Positions 1-8,476 are shown, counted from the stretch's first letter. The stretch: DNA of 64,000 nt from Dehalococcoidia bacterium (GCA_035528575.1 DATKYK010000017.1:1-64000); one strand, 5' to 3'. Translations and numbers: made by a program. Notes: a model not told the origin generated them from the letters alone.

Positions 1-231
1 GAGCCGGATTCCACATTCCCTAACACCACCGCCTGATGGGCGTCTCGAGATGCCCATCGAGATGCCGAAGTATACCTCATGAGAGGCCTCCCTACAAAAA
101 ACCACATTTTTGTAAGGGTATTCCCCACACAAAAAAATACATACTTTCCCCACAAAAAATACATACTTTCCTTACAGACAAGTGGCGCATCTTGTGTTAT
201 TCTGAAAGAGAGCCTTTTGCCAGGCGCTTCC
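1..231. other. Intergenic start of window
   Basis: I see no convincing gene here. A short open frame at 36-266 has no ribosome binding site and runs into the repeat module that follows. From about 120 the text (short runs of ccccac and aatacatactttcc) resembles the sequence at about 15130-15180, so the homology with the second module C copy starts upstream of the RNA core. Confidence 0.4.
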
Positions 232-392
232 TGCAAGTAGCCACAATCACATACGGGCAAGACTGAGGATTCACACAAAAAAAAGAATATCGGCTCAGGA
301 AGTATGGTGAATACTTGGTTTGTCCAAAAATAAGCCTTTAAGCGGGGCGTAGAAGCCCATCGCTTGAGGCTTTTATTTTTTTAGTTCCACGC
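232..392 (+). ncRNA. Candidate structured leader RNA, module C copy 1
   Basis: This stretch matches 15238-15396 over most of its length and shares its 5' core (gaggattcaca, then agaata, then ggc..agga) with the three module B copies. Within it CTGAG near 274 can pair with CTCAG near 296. It ends in a terminator hairpin (332-372) followed by a T-rich tract. The hairpin stem differs between the two C copies by compensatory changes, which supports a folded RNA. It lies about 170 bases before the first CFI-box gene, so a riboswitch-like or attenuator role is plausible. I do not match it to a known riboswitch class. Confidence 0.5.
332..381 (+). terminator. Intrinsic terminator at the end of module C copy 1
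   Basis: The outer stem AAGCCTTTAAGCG / CGCTTGAGGCTT encloses an inner GGGC/GCCC stem and is followed by a run of Ts interrupted by one A. It lies upstream of the gene at 560, so either it terminates leader transcription conditionally or it ends an upstream transcript. Confidence 0.65.
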
Positions 393-559
393 AACTTTTG
401 TTACATACCTCCTGACTGAGCTTTTTGAGCAAGGCTAAATAGTGATTAAGCCTCATTAGTTTGAAAGGGAGTTGAAGGAATTAAAACAAGGATAAACAGC
501 GGATTTCAGCGAGTTAGTGTAGAGTCGATTCAGTTTAAAAGTAGAAGGGGGGTGAAAGA

Positions 560-1480
560 GTGAAAGCGAAGATAGTCTATTTGACAATGGCATTGGTGCT
601 GGCAACGGGATTAGCAGTAGCTGCAGTACCCAGCGCCACTGTCCAGGCGGCGGACGAGGATCGTGATAGTTTCCAGGTGTGGGTGGAAGAGTGGCAGGAT
701 TTCGACGCTGACTACATTTACACCTGCACTCTGGCCGGTGAGTGGATTATTCATGAGATTGACCTCACGGGGCGTGATCAGGAGTTGACGGGGCCGTTGC
801 TCATAAAGATAGAAAATGATGTCCCCGAGTGGACAGGATTTATACCCTATGGTCAGCTAGCGGTTGATTGGGCTAAACTCTACGTGGGGGCAGACGTAGT
901 TGATTTCGTCGACATCGGCGACCCGGTCAGTGAGGCAACACACCTTCTAAATGATTGGGGCCCAATAGAACCTGACACTAGCGGTGGTTATTATGGGGAT
1001 TTGGCAAATGGTGGTTCTCCAGACTATACCTCGGTGGACAAGAAGTGCCGAGTTACGCATTTTCCCGGTGGTACCTATGACTGGGCTCAGATTACACTGG
1101 ATGCCGGGGAGGCCAATGCTACCAAGCTGGTGCTGAGGGTACTTGACGGAATAACTGGGACTCCACCGCCTACACCTACACCAACGCCTACCCCTACCCC
1201 TACCCCTACCCCTACCGGCCCTGAGGTTAAATGCTTCATCGCCACGGCAGCCTACGGCACAGCGGCCGCTGCGGAGATCGATGTGTTACGGGCCTTCAGG
1301 GATGAAGTGCTGCTGGAAAATAGCCTTGGCTCTCAGCTTGTGAAGCTGTACTACCAGACCAGCCCTCCGGTAGCGGACTTCATATCGGAAAACAGCCTCT
1401 TGAGGACCATTGTGAGGGAGCTGGTGATCGACCCCATGGTAGGTGTCGCCACATTCACACAGGGTATTTGGGGGAAATAG
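560..1480 (+). CDS. Secreted CFI-box C-terminal protein 1, unknown middle domain
   Basis: An exported protein of 306 residues, function unknown. The GTG start follows a strong AGAAGGGGGG ribosome site. Residues 1-31 form a signal peptide (KAK n-region, hydrophobic core, end near VQAAD). Residues 32-200 form an acidic, Trp/Tyr-rich domain I do not recognise. A Pro-Thr linker of about 16 residues follows, then the shared C-terminal domain starting at Cys225 ([10 protein letters not shown]) and running to the end (TQGIWGK). The family is known as CFI-box-CTERM, a C-terminal module found on otherwise unrelated secreted proteins; its function is not established. An attachment or sorting role is inference. 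First of eight such genes in this locus. Confidence 0.85.
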   Translation: MKAKIVYLTMALVLATGLAVAAVPSATVQAADEDRDSFQVWVEEWQDFDADYIYTCTLAGEWIIHEIDLTGRDQELTGPLLIKIENDVPEWTGFIPYGQLAVDWAKLYVGADVVDFVDIGDPVSEATHLLNDWGPIEPDTSGGYYGDLANGGSPDYTSVDKKCRVTHFPGGTYDWAQITLDAGEANATKLVLRVLDGITGTPPPTPTPTPTPTPTPTPTGPEVKCFIATAAYGTAAAAEIDVLRAFRDEVLLENSLGSQLVKLYYQTSPPVADFISENSLLRTIVRELVIDPMVGVATFTQGIWGK

Positions 1481-1602
1481 CTGAGGGGACACGATAGCTT
1501 GTTCTAAGATGACCCCTGGCCAGACCGGGGTGAGGTATACTTCGCCGCTGGGAGTGGAGAACCCTGGCGCTGGAGGTTTTTTATTAGGCTCCAGAAAGAC
1601 AC
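1481..1602 (+). repeat. Intergenic module A, copy 1
   Basis: One of four copies (also near 4544, 9611 and 12621), each directly after a CFI-box gene (genes 1, 3, 5 and 7). The order is a GACCCC...GGGG hairpin, then GGAGTGGAGAACCCTGG, then a T-rich tract. The same order forms the 3' half of module B. Function unknown; it may be a transcript end or processing signal. Confidence 0.6.
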
Positions 1603-1611
1603 ACTATGTTA

Positions 1612-1756
1612 TTCCCCCGACATCGTATAAAAAAGCCGTTAATAGTGATTAAGCCTCAAGAGCCGTGGAAGGTGTGGACGAATAAAAATAATGACATTCA
1701 GCAAGTTTAAGTTGATTAAGCTAGCTTCATATAGATTTCAAAGTAGAAGGGGGGCG
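1612..1756 (+). promoter_or_regulatory. Conserved leader L before CFI gene 2
   Basis: The region cgacatcgtat..., agcctcaagagc, aataaaaa..., attcagc..gtttaag, gctggcttcatata and the ribosome site AGAAGGGGGG is conserved upstream of CFI genes 2, 6 and 8, and partly upstream of 1 and 3. It looks like a common 5' untranslated region. I see no sharp -35/-10 pair in it. Confidence 0.5.
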
Positions 1757-1794
1757 AAAAAGTTAAAGCGAAGATATTTTATTTAACGTTAGCA

Positions 1795-3045
1795 TTGGCG
1801 CTTACGTTCTCGATATCAGTCGCAGCGATAACGACAGCAAGCCCTGCAATAGCGGCGACAAGTGCTTTACAGGATGGTGGCACAAGATTGGTCGCAATGC
1901 AGCAGAACGATGGAGGATGGGATTGGCCGCTATACGATGGCGACCCTAATGATCCCAGCCCACAGAACACTATCGGGCCAATCGGTAAGGGACTGGCGGA
2001 GGCGTACAAGGATACGGGCGATGCCTTTATGTACACTGCTCTGCAAGACGTGGCTACGTTCCTGCAGGCTAAGACCAATACCTTCTCTCCACCTGATGGC
2101 TACCTGGCTGCCGAGCTCGATAGCATCTTGGGCGGAACGACTAATGTTCTCCACGTCAATACATATTTCTACGGCCCGCTGGCCGCAGGTACGTATGATC
2201 GGAATGGAGAAGGTACGGAGTATAACGCAGAGGGCTATATAGACTGGCTCCAGGCTCGACGAGAGGGTACGAATTGGGCGGCGTGGGACATTGGCATGGG
2301 GGTAGTGGGGGCCGCTTCGGCAGGCGTGACCGGCAGTGAACTTGACTACTGGATTCAGGGAGTCAAGGATGAAATCAATGAAATGGACGGAGCGCTTACA
2401 GGTGACGTGGCCGGTCTGGCAGGGGGCCTCTACGGGCTGGCCTTTGTCCGAGAGGATTTCGACCCGACTGCCGGCGAGCACGCATCTGCCAGCAACCTGA
2501 ACGATCTCGCGGATATTCTAGCCAGCTATCAGGTCGCTGAGTCCGGCGGTTTCGCCTGGAACTCGCTGCATGTTGCACTGGGTGAGGAGTGTGTCCAGGA
2601 GACGGCCTACGCGATTTTAGCGCTGGCGGAAGTCGGCGGATATAATAATGAGACCGGCAGCGCCGCACGTTACCTGGAGGGCGTCCAATTGGGCACCGGC
2701 GGCTGGGAGAATGGTGTCGGTGAACCCGGAGAGAACAATGAGTACACCGCTGAAGCCCTGTGGGGGATTGCAGTTGCACCGGCTAATGGTGGTGGCTGCT
2801 TCATCGCCACCGCTGCCTACGGCACGGAGGCCGCGGCGGAAATCGACACTCTCAGAGCCTTCAGGGATGAGGTGCTGCTGAAGAGCACAGTTGGCTCTCA
2901 ACTTGTGGAGTTGTACTACAAGACCAGCCCTCCGGTAGCCGATTTTATTTCAGAAAACAGCCTCTTGAGGACCATTGTGAGGGAGCTGGTGATCGACCCC
3001 ATGGTGAGTGTCGCCACGTTCACACAGGGTATCTGGGGGAAATAG
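1795..3045 (+). CDS. Secreted CFI-box protein 2, QW-repeat (cyclase-like toroid) domain, start codon damaged
   Basis: The middle domain contains QNDGGWDW and GTGGWEN segments, the Q..GGW signature of squalene-cyclase/prenyltransferase-type alpha-alpha toroids, so an alpha/alpha-barrel binding or glycan-active domain is likely. No catalytic DxDD motif is visible. The CFI domain starts at Cys335. By alignment with CFI genes 1, 3 and 6, the natural start should be at 1762, where the codon is GTT instead of GTG or ATG. The only standard start in frame is TTG at 1795, which removes the positively charged n-region of the signal peptide. The gene may therefore be poorly expressed, use GTT inefficiently, or reflect a base error. 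Coordinates use the TTG. Confidence 0.75.
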   Translation: MALTFSISVAAITTASPAIAATSALQDGGTRLVAMQQNDGGWDWPLYDGDPNDPSPQNTIGPIGKGLAEAYKDTGDAFMYTALQDVATFLQAKTNTFSPPDGYLAAELDSILGGTTNVLHVNTYFYGPLAAGTYDRNGEGTEYNAEGYIDWLQARREGTNWAAWDIGMGVVGAASAGVTGSELDYWIQGVKDEINEMDGALTGDVAGLAGGLYGLAFVREDFDPTAGEHASASNLNDLADILASYQVAESGGFAWNSLHVALGEECVQETAYAILALAEVGGYNNETGSAARYLEGVQLGTGGWENGVGEPGENNEYTAEALWGIAVAPANGGGCFIATAAYGTEAAAEIDTLRAFRDEVLLKSTVGSQLVELYYKTSPPVADFISENSLLRTIVRELVIDPMVSVATFTQGIWGK

Positions 3046-3049
3046 CTGA

Positions 3050-3194
3050 CCGGCATCGTATAGAAAAGGTGTTAATGCTACTTCAGCCTCAAGAGCTGGA
3101 GAGTGGATGATGAAATAAGGGCAAAGACATTCAGCGAATTTCAGCGATTTATTGCAGAGTCGATTCAGTTTAAAAGTAGAAAGGTGGTGAAGAA
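3050..3194 (+). promoter_or_regulatory. Leader L before CFI gene 3 (partial copy)
   Basis: It repeats the elements catcgtatagaaaa, ttcagcctcaagagc and gattcagtttaaaagtagaa seen upstream of CFI genes 1 and 2, and ends in the ribosome site AGAAAGGTGG. No module A or B precedes it, so gene 3 may be co-transcribed with gene 2. Confidence 0.4.
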
Positions 3195-4541
3195 ATGAAA
3201 GCGAAGATATTCTATTTGACATTAGCGATAGTGATGGCAGTGGCTCTCGTAGCGGCAATACTCCCTGCTATTGTTGCTGCGGATACCCCGGCAAATCCCA
3301 CTGACTTATGTGTCGCAGGCGAGGAGGAATATATCTTCTTGGATTGGTTTGCCAATATTGAAGAAGACGTGATGGGGTACAATGTTTATCGCAGCACCTC
3401 AAGCGGTACTTTCTACACTTGCATCGCAACCACTACTGCGGGTACAGATACGGAGTGCGAATATAGGGATTATTACGGTTTACCCGGGGGCATCGAATAT
3501 GGCATCACTTATTACTATGTGATAACAGCTTTTGATTCGATAAATGAGAGTGGTTACTCCAACGAGGTCAGTTCTGAGCTTAATAATCCCCATTTCACAT
3601 ATGTTCCCCAAAAAACTACGCTGTCTGTTTATGCTGGAAGTTCAGTTGACTTAGACATTACTATAGGGCTATCGCAATGGGATAGTGGGTGGACATCGCC
3701 GATACAGGCAGAGATGTATTTGGGCAGCCAGAAGCCATTGGATTCTTATCCTTTTACCGCCACTTTCGATCCGGCAACCTTTGACCTAACGAGCGTAACT
3801 GACAAGCAAATCGTGTCAGTCACCATAAACGCACCGGCAGAAATAACCCCCGGTGATTACGAGGTCAGGGTGAGCGCTAACAGGACAGGTGATTTAGATG
3901 GACAAGAGCTAAAGGATGGAACAGGATGTAAGATTAAATACTTACATGTATTAGAGGCACCCACACCTACACCCACTCCTACTCCTACACCCACTCCTAC
4001 TCCTATACCTACACCAACACCAATGCTTACGCCAACACCAACACCAACACCAATGCCTACACCAACACCGACGCCTACTCCCACGCCAACCCCGACGCCT
4101 ACACCTACACCAACGCCAACCCCAACCCCAACCTCAACGCCAACCCCAACGCCAACCCCAACCCCAACCCCAACGCCGACGCCGACCTCAACCCCCACCC
4201 CCACCCCTACACCCACACCCACACCAACCCCAACCACAACCCCTACGCCTACACCCACACCAACGCCTACACCTACCGGCCCTGAGTTAAAATGCTTCAT
4301 CGCCACCGCAGCATATGGCACAGAGGCCGCTGCAGAGATCGATGTGTTACGGGCCTTCAGGGATGAGGTGCTGCTGGAAAGCACTCTGGGCTCTCAGCTT
4401 GTGGAGCTGTACTACCAGACCAGCCCTCCGGTAGCGGATTTTATATCAGAGAATGATGTGTTGAGGACCATTGTGAGGGAGCTGGTGATCGACCCCATGG
4501 TGAGTGTTGCCACATTCACACAGGGTATTTGGGGGAAATAA
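3195..4541 (+). CDS. Secreted CFI-box protein 3, fibronectin type III domain and long Pro-Thr linker
   Basis: 448 residues. The ATG start follows AGAAAGGTGGTG. Signal peptide at residues 1-30. Residues about 34-125 look like a fibronectin type III domain ([18 protein letters not shown], then [10 protein letters not shown] near the end), and residues 130-250 form a second beta-rich domain. A Pro-Thr linker of about 105 residues (3958-4278) follows and is the longest in the family. The CFI domain starts at Cys367. A cell-surface, extended architecture is expected: the linker would hold the Fn3 domain away from whatever the C-terminal module binds. The linker DNA is a simple-sequence tract likely to vary in length between strains. 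Confidence 0.85.
   Translation: MKAKIFYLTLAIVMAVALVAAILPAIVAADTPANPTDLCVAGEEEYIFLDWFANIEEDVMGYNVYRSTSSGTFYTCIATTTAGTDTECEYRDYYGLPGGIEYGITYYYVITAFDSINESGYSNEVSSELNNPHFTYVPQKTTLSVYAGSSVDLDITIGLSQWDSGWTSPIQAEMYLGSQKPLDSYPFTATFDPATFDLTSVTDKQIVSVTINAPAEITPGDYEVRVSANRTGDLDGQELKDGTGCKIKYLHVLEAPTPTPTPTPTPTPTPIPTPTPMLTPTPTPTPMPTPTPTPTPTPTPTPTPTPTPTPTPTSTPTPTPTPTPTPTPTPTSTPTPTPTPTPTPTPTTTPTPTPTPTPTPTGPELKCFIATAAYGTEAAAEIDVLRAFRDEVLLESTLGSQLVELYYQTSPPVADFISENDVLRTIVRELVIDPMVSVATFTQGIWGK
3958..4278 (+). repeat. Simple-sequence (Pro-Thr codon) tract
   Basis: About 320 bases of CCNAC-type hexamers encode alternating Pro and Thr with occasional Ile, Met and Ser. Codon choice drifts along the tract (CCTACA, CCAACG, CCCACC), as expected from repeated slippage followed by divergence. 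Read on the other strand it gives a spurious Val-Gly open frame. Confidence 0.85.
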
Positions 4542-4543
4542 CC

Positions 4544-5054
4544 GCGGGGACACCATAGATTTTACTAAGATGACCCCTGGACAGACCGGGGGAAGCTAAC
4601 TTTCGCCGCCGGGAGTGGAGAACCCTGGCGGTGAAGTGTTTTTACCAGGGTTCGGGAAAGACCCGACGAGCCATTAATCAGTGAAGTCCAGATTCAAAAT
4701 ACCTTACCATAGGTGAGAATCCAAACGAATCAGCGTAGCTTTGCGTCCTACTCTTTATTAAGGGGTCATCATCCGGCTTGACCGGATGATCCAGGTAAAT
4801 GGATAAAGACTACTATGTTTACGTCCTGGCAGACCAGAGGAATGGGACTCCATATGTTGGGGTTACTTCAAATCTGATTAGAAGGATACGGGAACACAAG
4901 AAAAAGGCGATTGATGGAGGGATTTGTATACTGAGTTAGTTTCTGGGTTGCCCGATCAAGTCGGGCAATGACAGGTACTGTAGGAGATAGGCAATGACAG
5001 GTTAGGTGAAAGTCGGGCAATCTTCTCTTTCGATCCACGAATTAAGGACGAGTA
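4544..5054 (+). repeat. Duplicated block, copy 1 (module A plus GIY-YIG remnant)
   Basis: This block is closely repeated at about 12623-13101. It holds a module A copy with a 9-bp perfect stem (GAACCCTGG 4620-4628 / CCAGGGTTC 4645-4653), a spacer, a small GIY-YIG reading frame and inverted gcccgatcaagtcgggc repeats. Copy 1 has an extra partial duplication (tactgtaggagataggcaatgacagg) near 4975. The duplication follows CFI genes 3 and 7, which suggests that larger gene-plus-spacer units were duplicated. Confidence 0.75.
4799..4939 (+). pseudogene. Truncated GIY-YIG endonuclease-like gene
   Basis: ATG at 4799 opens a 46-residue frame beginning MDKDYYVYVLADQRNGTPYV and continuing with the VTSNLIRRIREHK segment. 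This is the N-terminal half of the UPF0213/YhbQ-type GIY-YIG fold, with the paired Y..V and Y-V-G-V-T strands and the Arg helix. Full members are about 85-100 residues; here the frame stops soon after the helix, at intergenic repeat sequence. It is probably a remnant; a second, more damaged copy lies at 12884. Confidence 0.6.
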
Positions 5055-5107
5055 GGTTCTCCTCGATTGTGGTTGACATATTCTAATAAGCCTCCTAGAA
5101 TAACGGT

Positions 5108-5404
5108 ATGGATAGAGAACAAAAAATAAAAGAGTTAACAGATGTTTCTGCGGTGCGACGAATGGTTTTTGAGCGCGTAAAAGATTTAGTGGGAGATTAC
5201 CAAGCAAAGAAAGAATCGAGCCAAATTGAAGAATTTGCCGAATTTGTATTATTGCGAGATTCCATAAAGAAAACCTTCGCACCACAAAACCTTTTTGAGC
5301 AGCAACTTGTTGAGTTCGTTCTAGCCTTTGCTGCAGCATTTTGTGATGCAATAACCGAAAATAATCGGCGATGGCTTCAGGTTCTTTCTGAAGAGGAAAC
5401 ATAA
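5108..5404 (+). CDS. Hypothetical protein in AT-rich island
   Basis: 98 residues with no recognised domain. Composition is protein-like: a charged N-terminus (MDREQKIKELTDVSAVRRMV), a central helix, and a hydrophobic stretch LVEFVLAFAAAF in the C-terminal third. No clear ribosome site precedes the ATG. A competing minus-strand frame (4956-5519) overlaps it entirely, and only one can be real. I prefer this one because the antisense frame runs on into the intergenic repeats. The base composition is much more AT-rich than the flanking genes, in keeping with an acquired island that ends at the transposase. Confidence 0.4.
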   Translation: MDREQKIKELTDVSAVRRMVFERVKDLVGDYQAKKESSQIEEFAEFVLLRDSIKKTFAPQNLFEQQLVEFVLAFAAAFCDAITENNRRWLQVLSEEET

Positions 5405-5545
5405 TACCTAATAATTCACAAAATTCAGGTACACTCAATAGTTCTAATGAACCTTCAATAAAGTATGATTTTATCTCAGGAAGGTTTGAAACTCGACAAC
5501 TAATCTTTTCTATATTCATACAAAATCCTTATTTGGAGGTATTGA

Positions 5546-5866
5546 TTGGCAATAGTAAGTAAATGGAGACGCCTTAGTAATACCGAATCTATAAAAAGGA
5601 TTCCACAACAAGCAGGAGTTTATGAGCTTGGAGATAGGAATAGAAATATAATATATATAGGTCATGCTGAAGGTGGTAATCTGCAAAATAGAGTTAAAGT
5701 CCATATTAACGACCCTTTTAATGAATGTATACGCATACGAGCCATTTATTTTCGATGTAGAGCACAAAAAGCACATAAAAGTGGGGAGATAGAATTGCTT
5801 AGACAATATAAAGCACAAAATAATGGCAATATCCCCCCTTGTAATATTCAAGACCCCTCACCTTGA
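5546..5866 (+). CDS. Small GIY-YIG domain protein
   Basis: 106 residues. The TTG start is placed by the ribosome site GGAGGT five bases upstream. Residues about 20-55 show the GIY-YIG pattern: AGVYELGDRNRNIIYIGHA, then a conserved Asn/Arg segment (LQNRVKVH). GIY-YIG proteins are small nuclease-fold proteins; stand-alone short members have no firmly established role. This one is distinct from the truncated GIY-YIG frame at 4799. It converges with the small gene at 5848-6063, overlapping by about 19 bases, inside the AT-rich island that also carries the transposase. Confidence 0.6.
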   Translation: MAIVSKWRRLSNTESIKRIPQQAGVYELGDRNRNIIYIGHAEGGNLQNRVKVHINDPFNECIRIRAIYFRCRAQKAHKSGEIELLRQYKAQNNGNIPPCNIQDPSP

Positions 5867-6063
5867 CATTCACCGACTGCCGTTCCTGTGCCAGCAAAGT
5901 CCCCAGATTTATCAAAATAAAAGTCTCGATTGCCGTCTTTAAAGTTGCCATAAATAGTGAAAAGATTAAATAACCCTTCTTTATTCACACTAAATTTTAA
6001 TGTTAAGCCACTAATCGGGTCTTTTATAACCTGGCGTTTTACTTTAAATATATCATTATTCAT
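5848..6063 (-). CDS. Small hypothetical protein coupled to the transposase gene
   Basis: 71 residues, no recognised family. The ATG (6063-6061) lies one base after the transposase stop codon, with AGG just upstream, so translation is probably coupled to the transposase. The sequence is beta-rich and polar (VKRQVIKDPISGLTLKFSVN, later GNFKDGNRDFYFDKSG). It could be an IS passenger gene or a truncated host gene. Confidence 0.4.
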   Translation of the reverse strand: MNNDIFKVKRQVIKDPISGLTLKFSVNKEGLFNLFTIYGNFKDGNRDFYFDKSGDFAGTGTAVGECQGEGS

Positions 6064-6064
6064 C

Positions 6065-6970
6065 CTAATGATATTCCCCTTTCACTACATCTAGCCAATT
6101 CTTATACGGAAACTTAATACCTGCCTTCTCTGCTGGTGTTATGTTTCCTATACCTTCATGTGGTCTAAAAAAGTTATAGTGAACTAGCCACCCGTTCATT
6201 ATGAGGGTGGCTGTTTCTCGCTTCTTTAATCCCCGCATTATTTTGGTGCGGGCTTTCAGCGACCCATGAAACCTTTCAATTAAATTTGTATTAGGCTGTA
6301 CACGAAAACCTTTAGCTTGAATATGCCTAGTCTCTGCGCCAAATGCTAACTCAATGCCGTCTAGGTATGCTTGCAACTTATCGGTGATAACTGTTTTAGG
6401 GGCTTTGCCAGCTCTCCTTTCAGCACTTTCCATCAATACCCTAGCACTTGGGGTAGTGCGATTAACAGAAATATGAGATGCTAACAAGAACCTTGTCTTA
6501 TCGTCAATTATGTCCCAAAACCATATATTTCTACCTCCAATTTTTAATACAGTCTCATCGGCTATCCAAATGTCGCCTACTTGCGCTGTATAGTCTTTAG
6601 CTACCGAGACAGCTATCTTTGTATATTTAGTTATCCATCCATACACAGTTGAATCAGACGGATAATTATTGTACGTTTGCTCTAAGTTTCGCCTGATAGC
6701 ATTTAAAGACATGCTCTCATAAAACATACTTAAAGCCGAAGCTATTTGCACCGATGGGGTTTTCATCCCTATTGGTGCATCGTTATCAGCGAACTTCCTC
6801 TTGCAGTCCTTACACCACCATCGTTGCCGATTTTGCCAATGCCCATAGCGTACTATGTGCCTTGAACCGCAGAATTTACACTTTTCAGGCGGTAAATAAG
6901 CACTAACCTCTTTTATTACTTTAATCATCCCCTCCTCTAACCATCGCCTTGTTGCTCTTGATATTCTCAT
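6065..6970 (-). CDS. IS6-like (IS240-type) DDE transposase with N-terminal zinc finger
   Basis: 301 residues. The N-terminus has a C-x2-C...C-x2-C zinc finger (Cys31, Cys34, Cys53, Cys56). A helix-turn-helix region follows, then a DDE core with Asp138 (IADET), Asp197 (ITDK) and Glu232 (NLIERFH), the residues expected to bind the two metals for DNA strand transfer. The IADETVLKIGGRNIWFWDII block is typical of IS6/IS240-type transposases. The frame is intact, so the element may be active. Its ribosome site and start codon sit inside a hairpin (6966-6997). I could not find matching terminal inverted repeats with confidence, so the element's exact ends are not given. Confidence 0.8.
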   Translation of the reverse strand: MRISRATRRWLEEGMIKVIKEVSAYLPPEKCKFCGSRHIVRYGHWQNRQRWWCKDCKRKFADNDAPIGMKTPSVQIASALSMFYESMSLNAIRRNLEQTYNNYPSDSTVYGWITKYTKIAVSVAKDYTAQVGDIWIADETVLKIGGRNIWFWDIIDDKTRFLLASHISVNRTTPSARVLMESAERRAGKAPKTVITDKLQAYLDGIELAFGAETRHIQAKGFRVQPNTNLIERFHGSLKARTKIMRGLKKRETATLIMNGWLVHYNFFRPHEGIGNITPAEKAGIKFPYKNWLDVVKGEYH

Positions 6971-6997
6971 ACTTACCCCCTTCAGAGTAAGTATGAG
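6966..6997 (-). promoter_or_regulatory. Hairpin over the transposase start codon
   Basis: CTCATACTTAC (6966-6976) and GTAAGTATGAG (6987-6997) are perfect 11-bp inverted repeats. On the transposase mRNA the loop and stem edge hold the ribosome site GAAGGGGG, and the ATG lies in the stem. Folding would hide the start, a common way for insertion sequences to keep transposase low and to block read-in from outside transcripts. Confidence 0.6.
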
Positions 6998-7051
6998 ATT
7001 CGTCTCCTATATCGTCAACCACATTCGAGCAGTACCGACGAGTACAGCAGC

Positions 7052-7080
7052 TTGACAAAAAGCCTTTCTTGTGATAGATT
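7052..7080 (+). promoter_or_regulatory. Sigma70-type promoter of module B copy 1
   Basis: TTGACA (7052-7057), a 17-base spacer, then TAGATT (7075-7080). The -35, spacer length and -10 are kept in all three module B copies, which supports real promoter function. Confidence 0.65.
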
Positions 7081-7086
7081 TTACAC

Positions 7087-7262
7087 GGACCGACGAGCCA
7101 GCACCGGCCGGCGGGTGGAAATAGCTACAACCATATAACGGGAAGACGAGGGTTCACGCCGAATAGAATATAGGCATAGGAGGTGTGGCCGTATCGTCTG
7201 CCCCCAGAGAAGGACCTTCGCTCGGGGTGGAGAGCCCTGGCTGCGGGGGTTTTTTTAACTCC
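7087..7262 (+). ncRNA. Candidate structured leader RNA, module B copy 1
   Basis: It begins just after the promoter. AGACGA...CACGCC pairs with GGTGTG...TCGTCT, enclosing the conserved agaata..ggcatagga segment. A second hairpin CCCC...GGGG (around 7201-7228) is followed by GGTGGAGAGCCCTGG and seven Ts. Compared with copies 2 and 3, CACACC has become CACGCC, which keeps pairing through a G-U. It sits directly upstream of CFI gene 4. Confidence 0.5.
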
Positions 7263-7314
7263 ACGCCAAACCCGTGTGCGATTCTAGTAAAATAACTTGA
7301 AAAAGGAGGGTGAA

Positions 7315-8325
7315 ATGAGAATGGGCCATAAGTTGCTCATGGCGATTTTACTTGTTAGCTTGCTGGCACTGCTAATTCCGGCTCAGGTTGCCACAGCCGA
7401 CGAAATAGTCAATTTCCCCGACCCTAATCTAGAGGCAGCTATTCGTGATGAGCTAAGAATGCCTACAGGAGACATCTACGAGTCTGACCTTGCCCGGCTT
7501 ACCGTCCTTCACGCCACTGAAAGGGGTATAATTGACCTCACAGGATTGGAGTACTGCATTAATCTGATTACACTTTGGCTTCCGGGCAACCAGATAAGCG
7601 ACATTGCGCCGTTATTTTACCTCACCAAGTTGCAAAGCCTTTATCTCGGTTGGAATCCTTTAGGCGACTTATCTGCGCTATCAAGCCTTACCAGCCTGAC
7701 TATTCTTGACCTCCGTTGCACCCAGATAAGTAACATCTCTGCGCTATCAAGCCTCACCAGCGCGAATATATTCTACCTAAGTGCCAACCAGATAAGCGAT
7801 GTCTCTGCGCTATCAAGCCTCACCAGCCTGACTGAGCTCTGGATAGGTAACAACACGATAAGCGACATCTCTGCGATATCAAGCACCACCGGCCTGACTA
7901 AGCTCTACCTCTATGAAAACCAGATAAGCGATGTCTCACCGCTCGTGACGAACGCAGGACTCTCAGAGGGAGACTGGGTTAACCTCCGTCACAATCCATT
8001 AAGTGCGGATTCCCTCGACATATATATACCTGAACTTCAGGATAGGGGTGTGCTCGTGCTTTACGATACTGGCGGCTGCTTCATCGCCACCGCAGCCTAT
8101 GGCACATCGACAGCTGAGGAACTCGACACGCTCAGGGCCTTCAGAGATGATGTTCTGCTCCAGAATAGCATTGGCTCTCAATTGGTGGAGTGGTACTACC
8201 AGACAAGCCCTCCGGTAGCCGATTTTATATCGGAGCACCAGCCGTTAAGGACGTTGGTCAGGGAACTCCTGGTTGACCCCGTTACCTGGTTAGTCGAAGC
8301 CACGGGGACTCTCTGGCGGGATTAG
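7315..8325 (+). CDS. Secreted CFI-box protein 4, leucine-rich repeats
   Basis: 336 residues from the ATG at 7315, which has GGAGGG six bases upstream; a TTG at 7297 is in frame but has no site. Signal peptide at residues 1-28 (LLMAILLVSLLALLIPA). A cap segment (NFPDPNLEAAIRDEL) leads into about six 22-residue leucine-rich repeats of the internalin type (ISDISALSSLTSLTxLxL). The CFI domain starts at Cys255. The C-terminal tail ends in LVEATGTLWRD, as in CFI gene 8 and unlike the TQGIWGK ending of the other six, so there are two tail subtypes. Leucine-rich repeats imply protein or glycan binding outside the cell. Confidence 0.88.
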   Translation: MRMGHKLLMAILLVSLLALLIPAQVATADEIVNFPDPNLEAAIRDELRMPTGDIYESDLARLTVLHATERGIIDLTGLEYCINLITLWLPGNQISDIAPLFYLTKLQSLYLGWNPLGDLSALSSLTSLTILDLRCTQISNISALSSLTSANIFYLSANQISDVSALSSLTSLTELWIGNNTISDISAISSTTGLTKLYLYENQISDVSPLVTNAGLSEGDWVNLRHNPLSADSLDIYIPELQDRGVLVLYDTGGCFIATAAYGTSTAEELDTLRAFRDDVLLQNSIGSQLVEWYYQTSPPVADFISEHQPLRTLVRELLVDPVTWLVEATGTLWRD

Positions 8326-8476
8326 GGCAGCTTCACCCCAGCCTGTACACAGGCATCTTAGCAGCCCTGGGGCGGGCATTTTATCCATCTGTGTTCCGCA
8401 GGATTGCCACAGGCCAGAACATGGCAGGAGTATGAGCGAGTAGCCCAGCCATGTGGATTTGTGGGGGGCAATAAAA

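Noticed and set aside
36..266. 76-residue frame at the window start
   Set aside because: It has no ribosome site and runs through low-complexity and module C flanking sequence.
3857..4384. Long minus-strand frame of repeated Val-Gly
   Set aside because: It is the antisense reading of the Pro-Thr linker tract in CFI gene 3 and has no independent start signal.
4956..5519. Minus-strand 187-residue frame
   Set aside because: It overlaps a more protein-like + strand frame and its C-terminal part is translated intergenic repeat. The first 40 residues look plausible, so it is not fully excluded.
7052..7262. Module B as a known riboswitch (c-di-GMP, cobalamin, TPP, SAM, FMN)
   Set aside because: I compared the conserved blocks from memory and none of these consensus cores fits. 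A database search could still overturn this.
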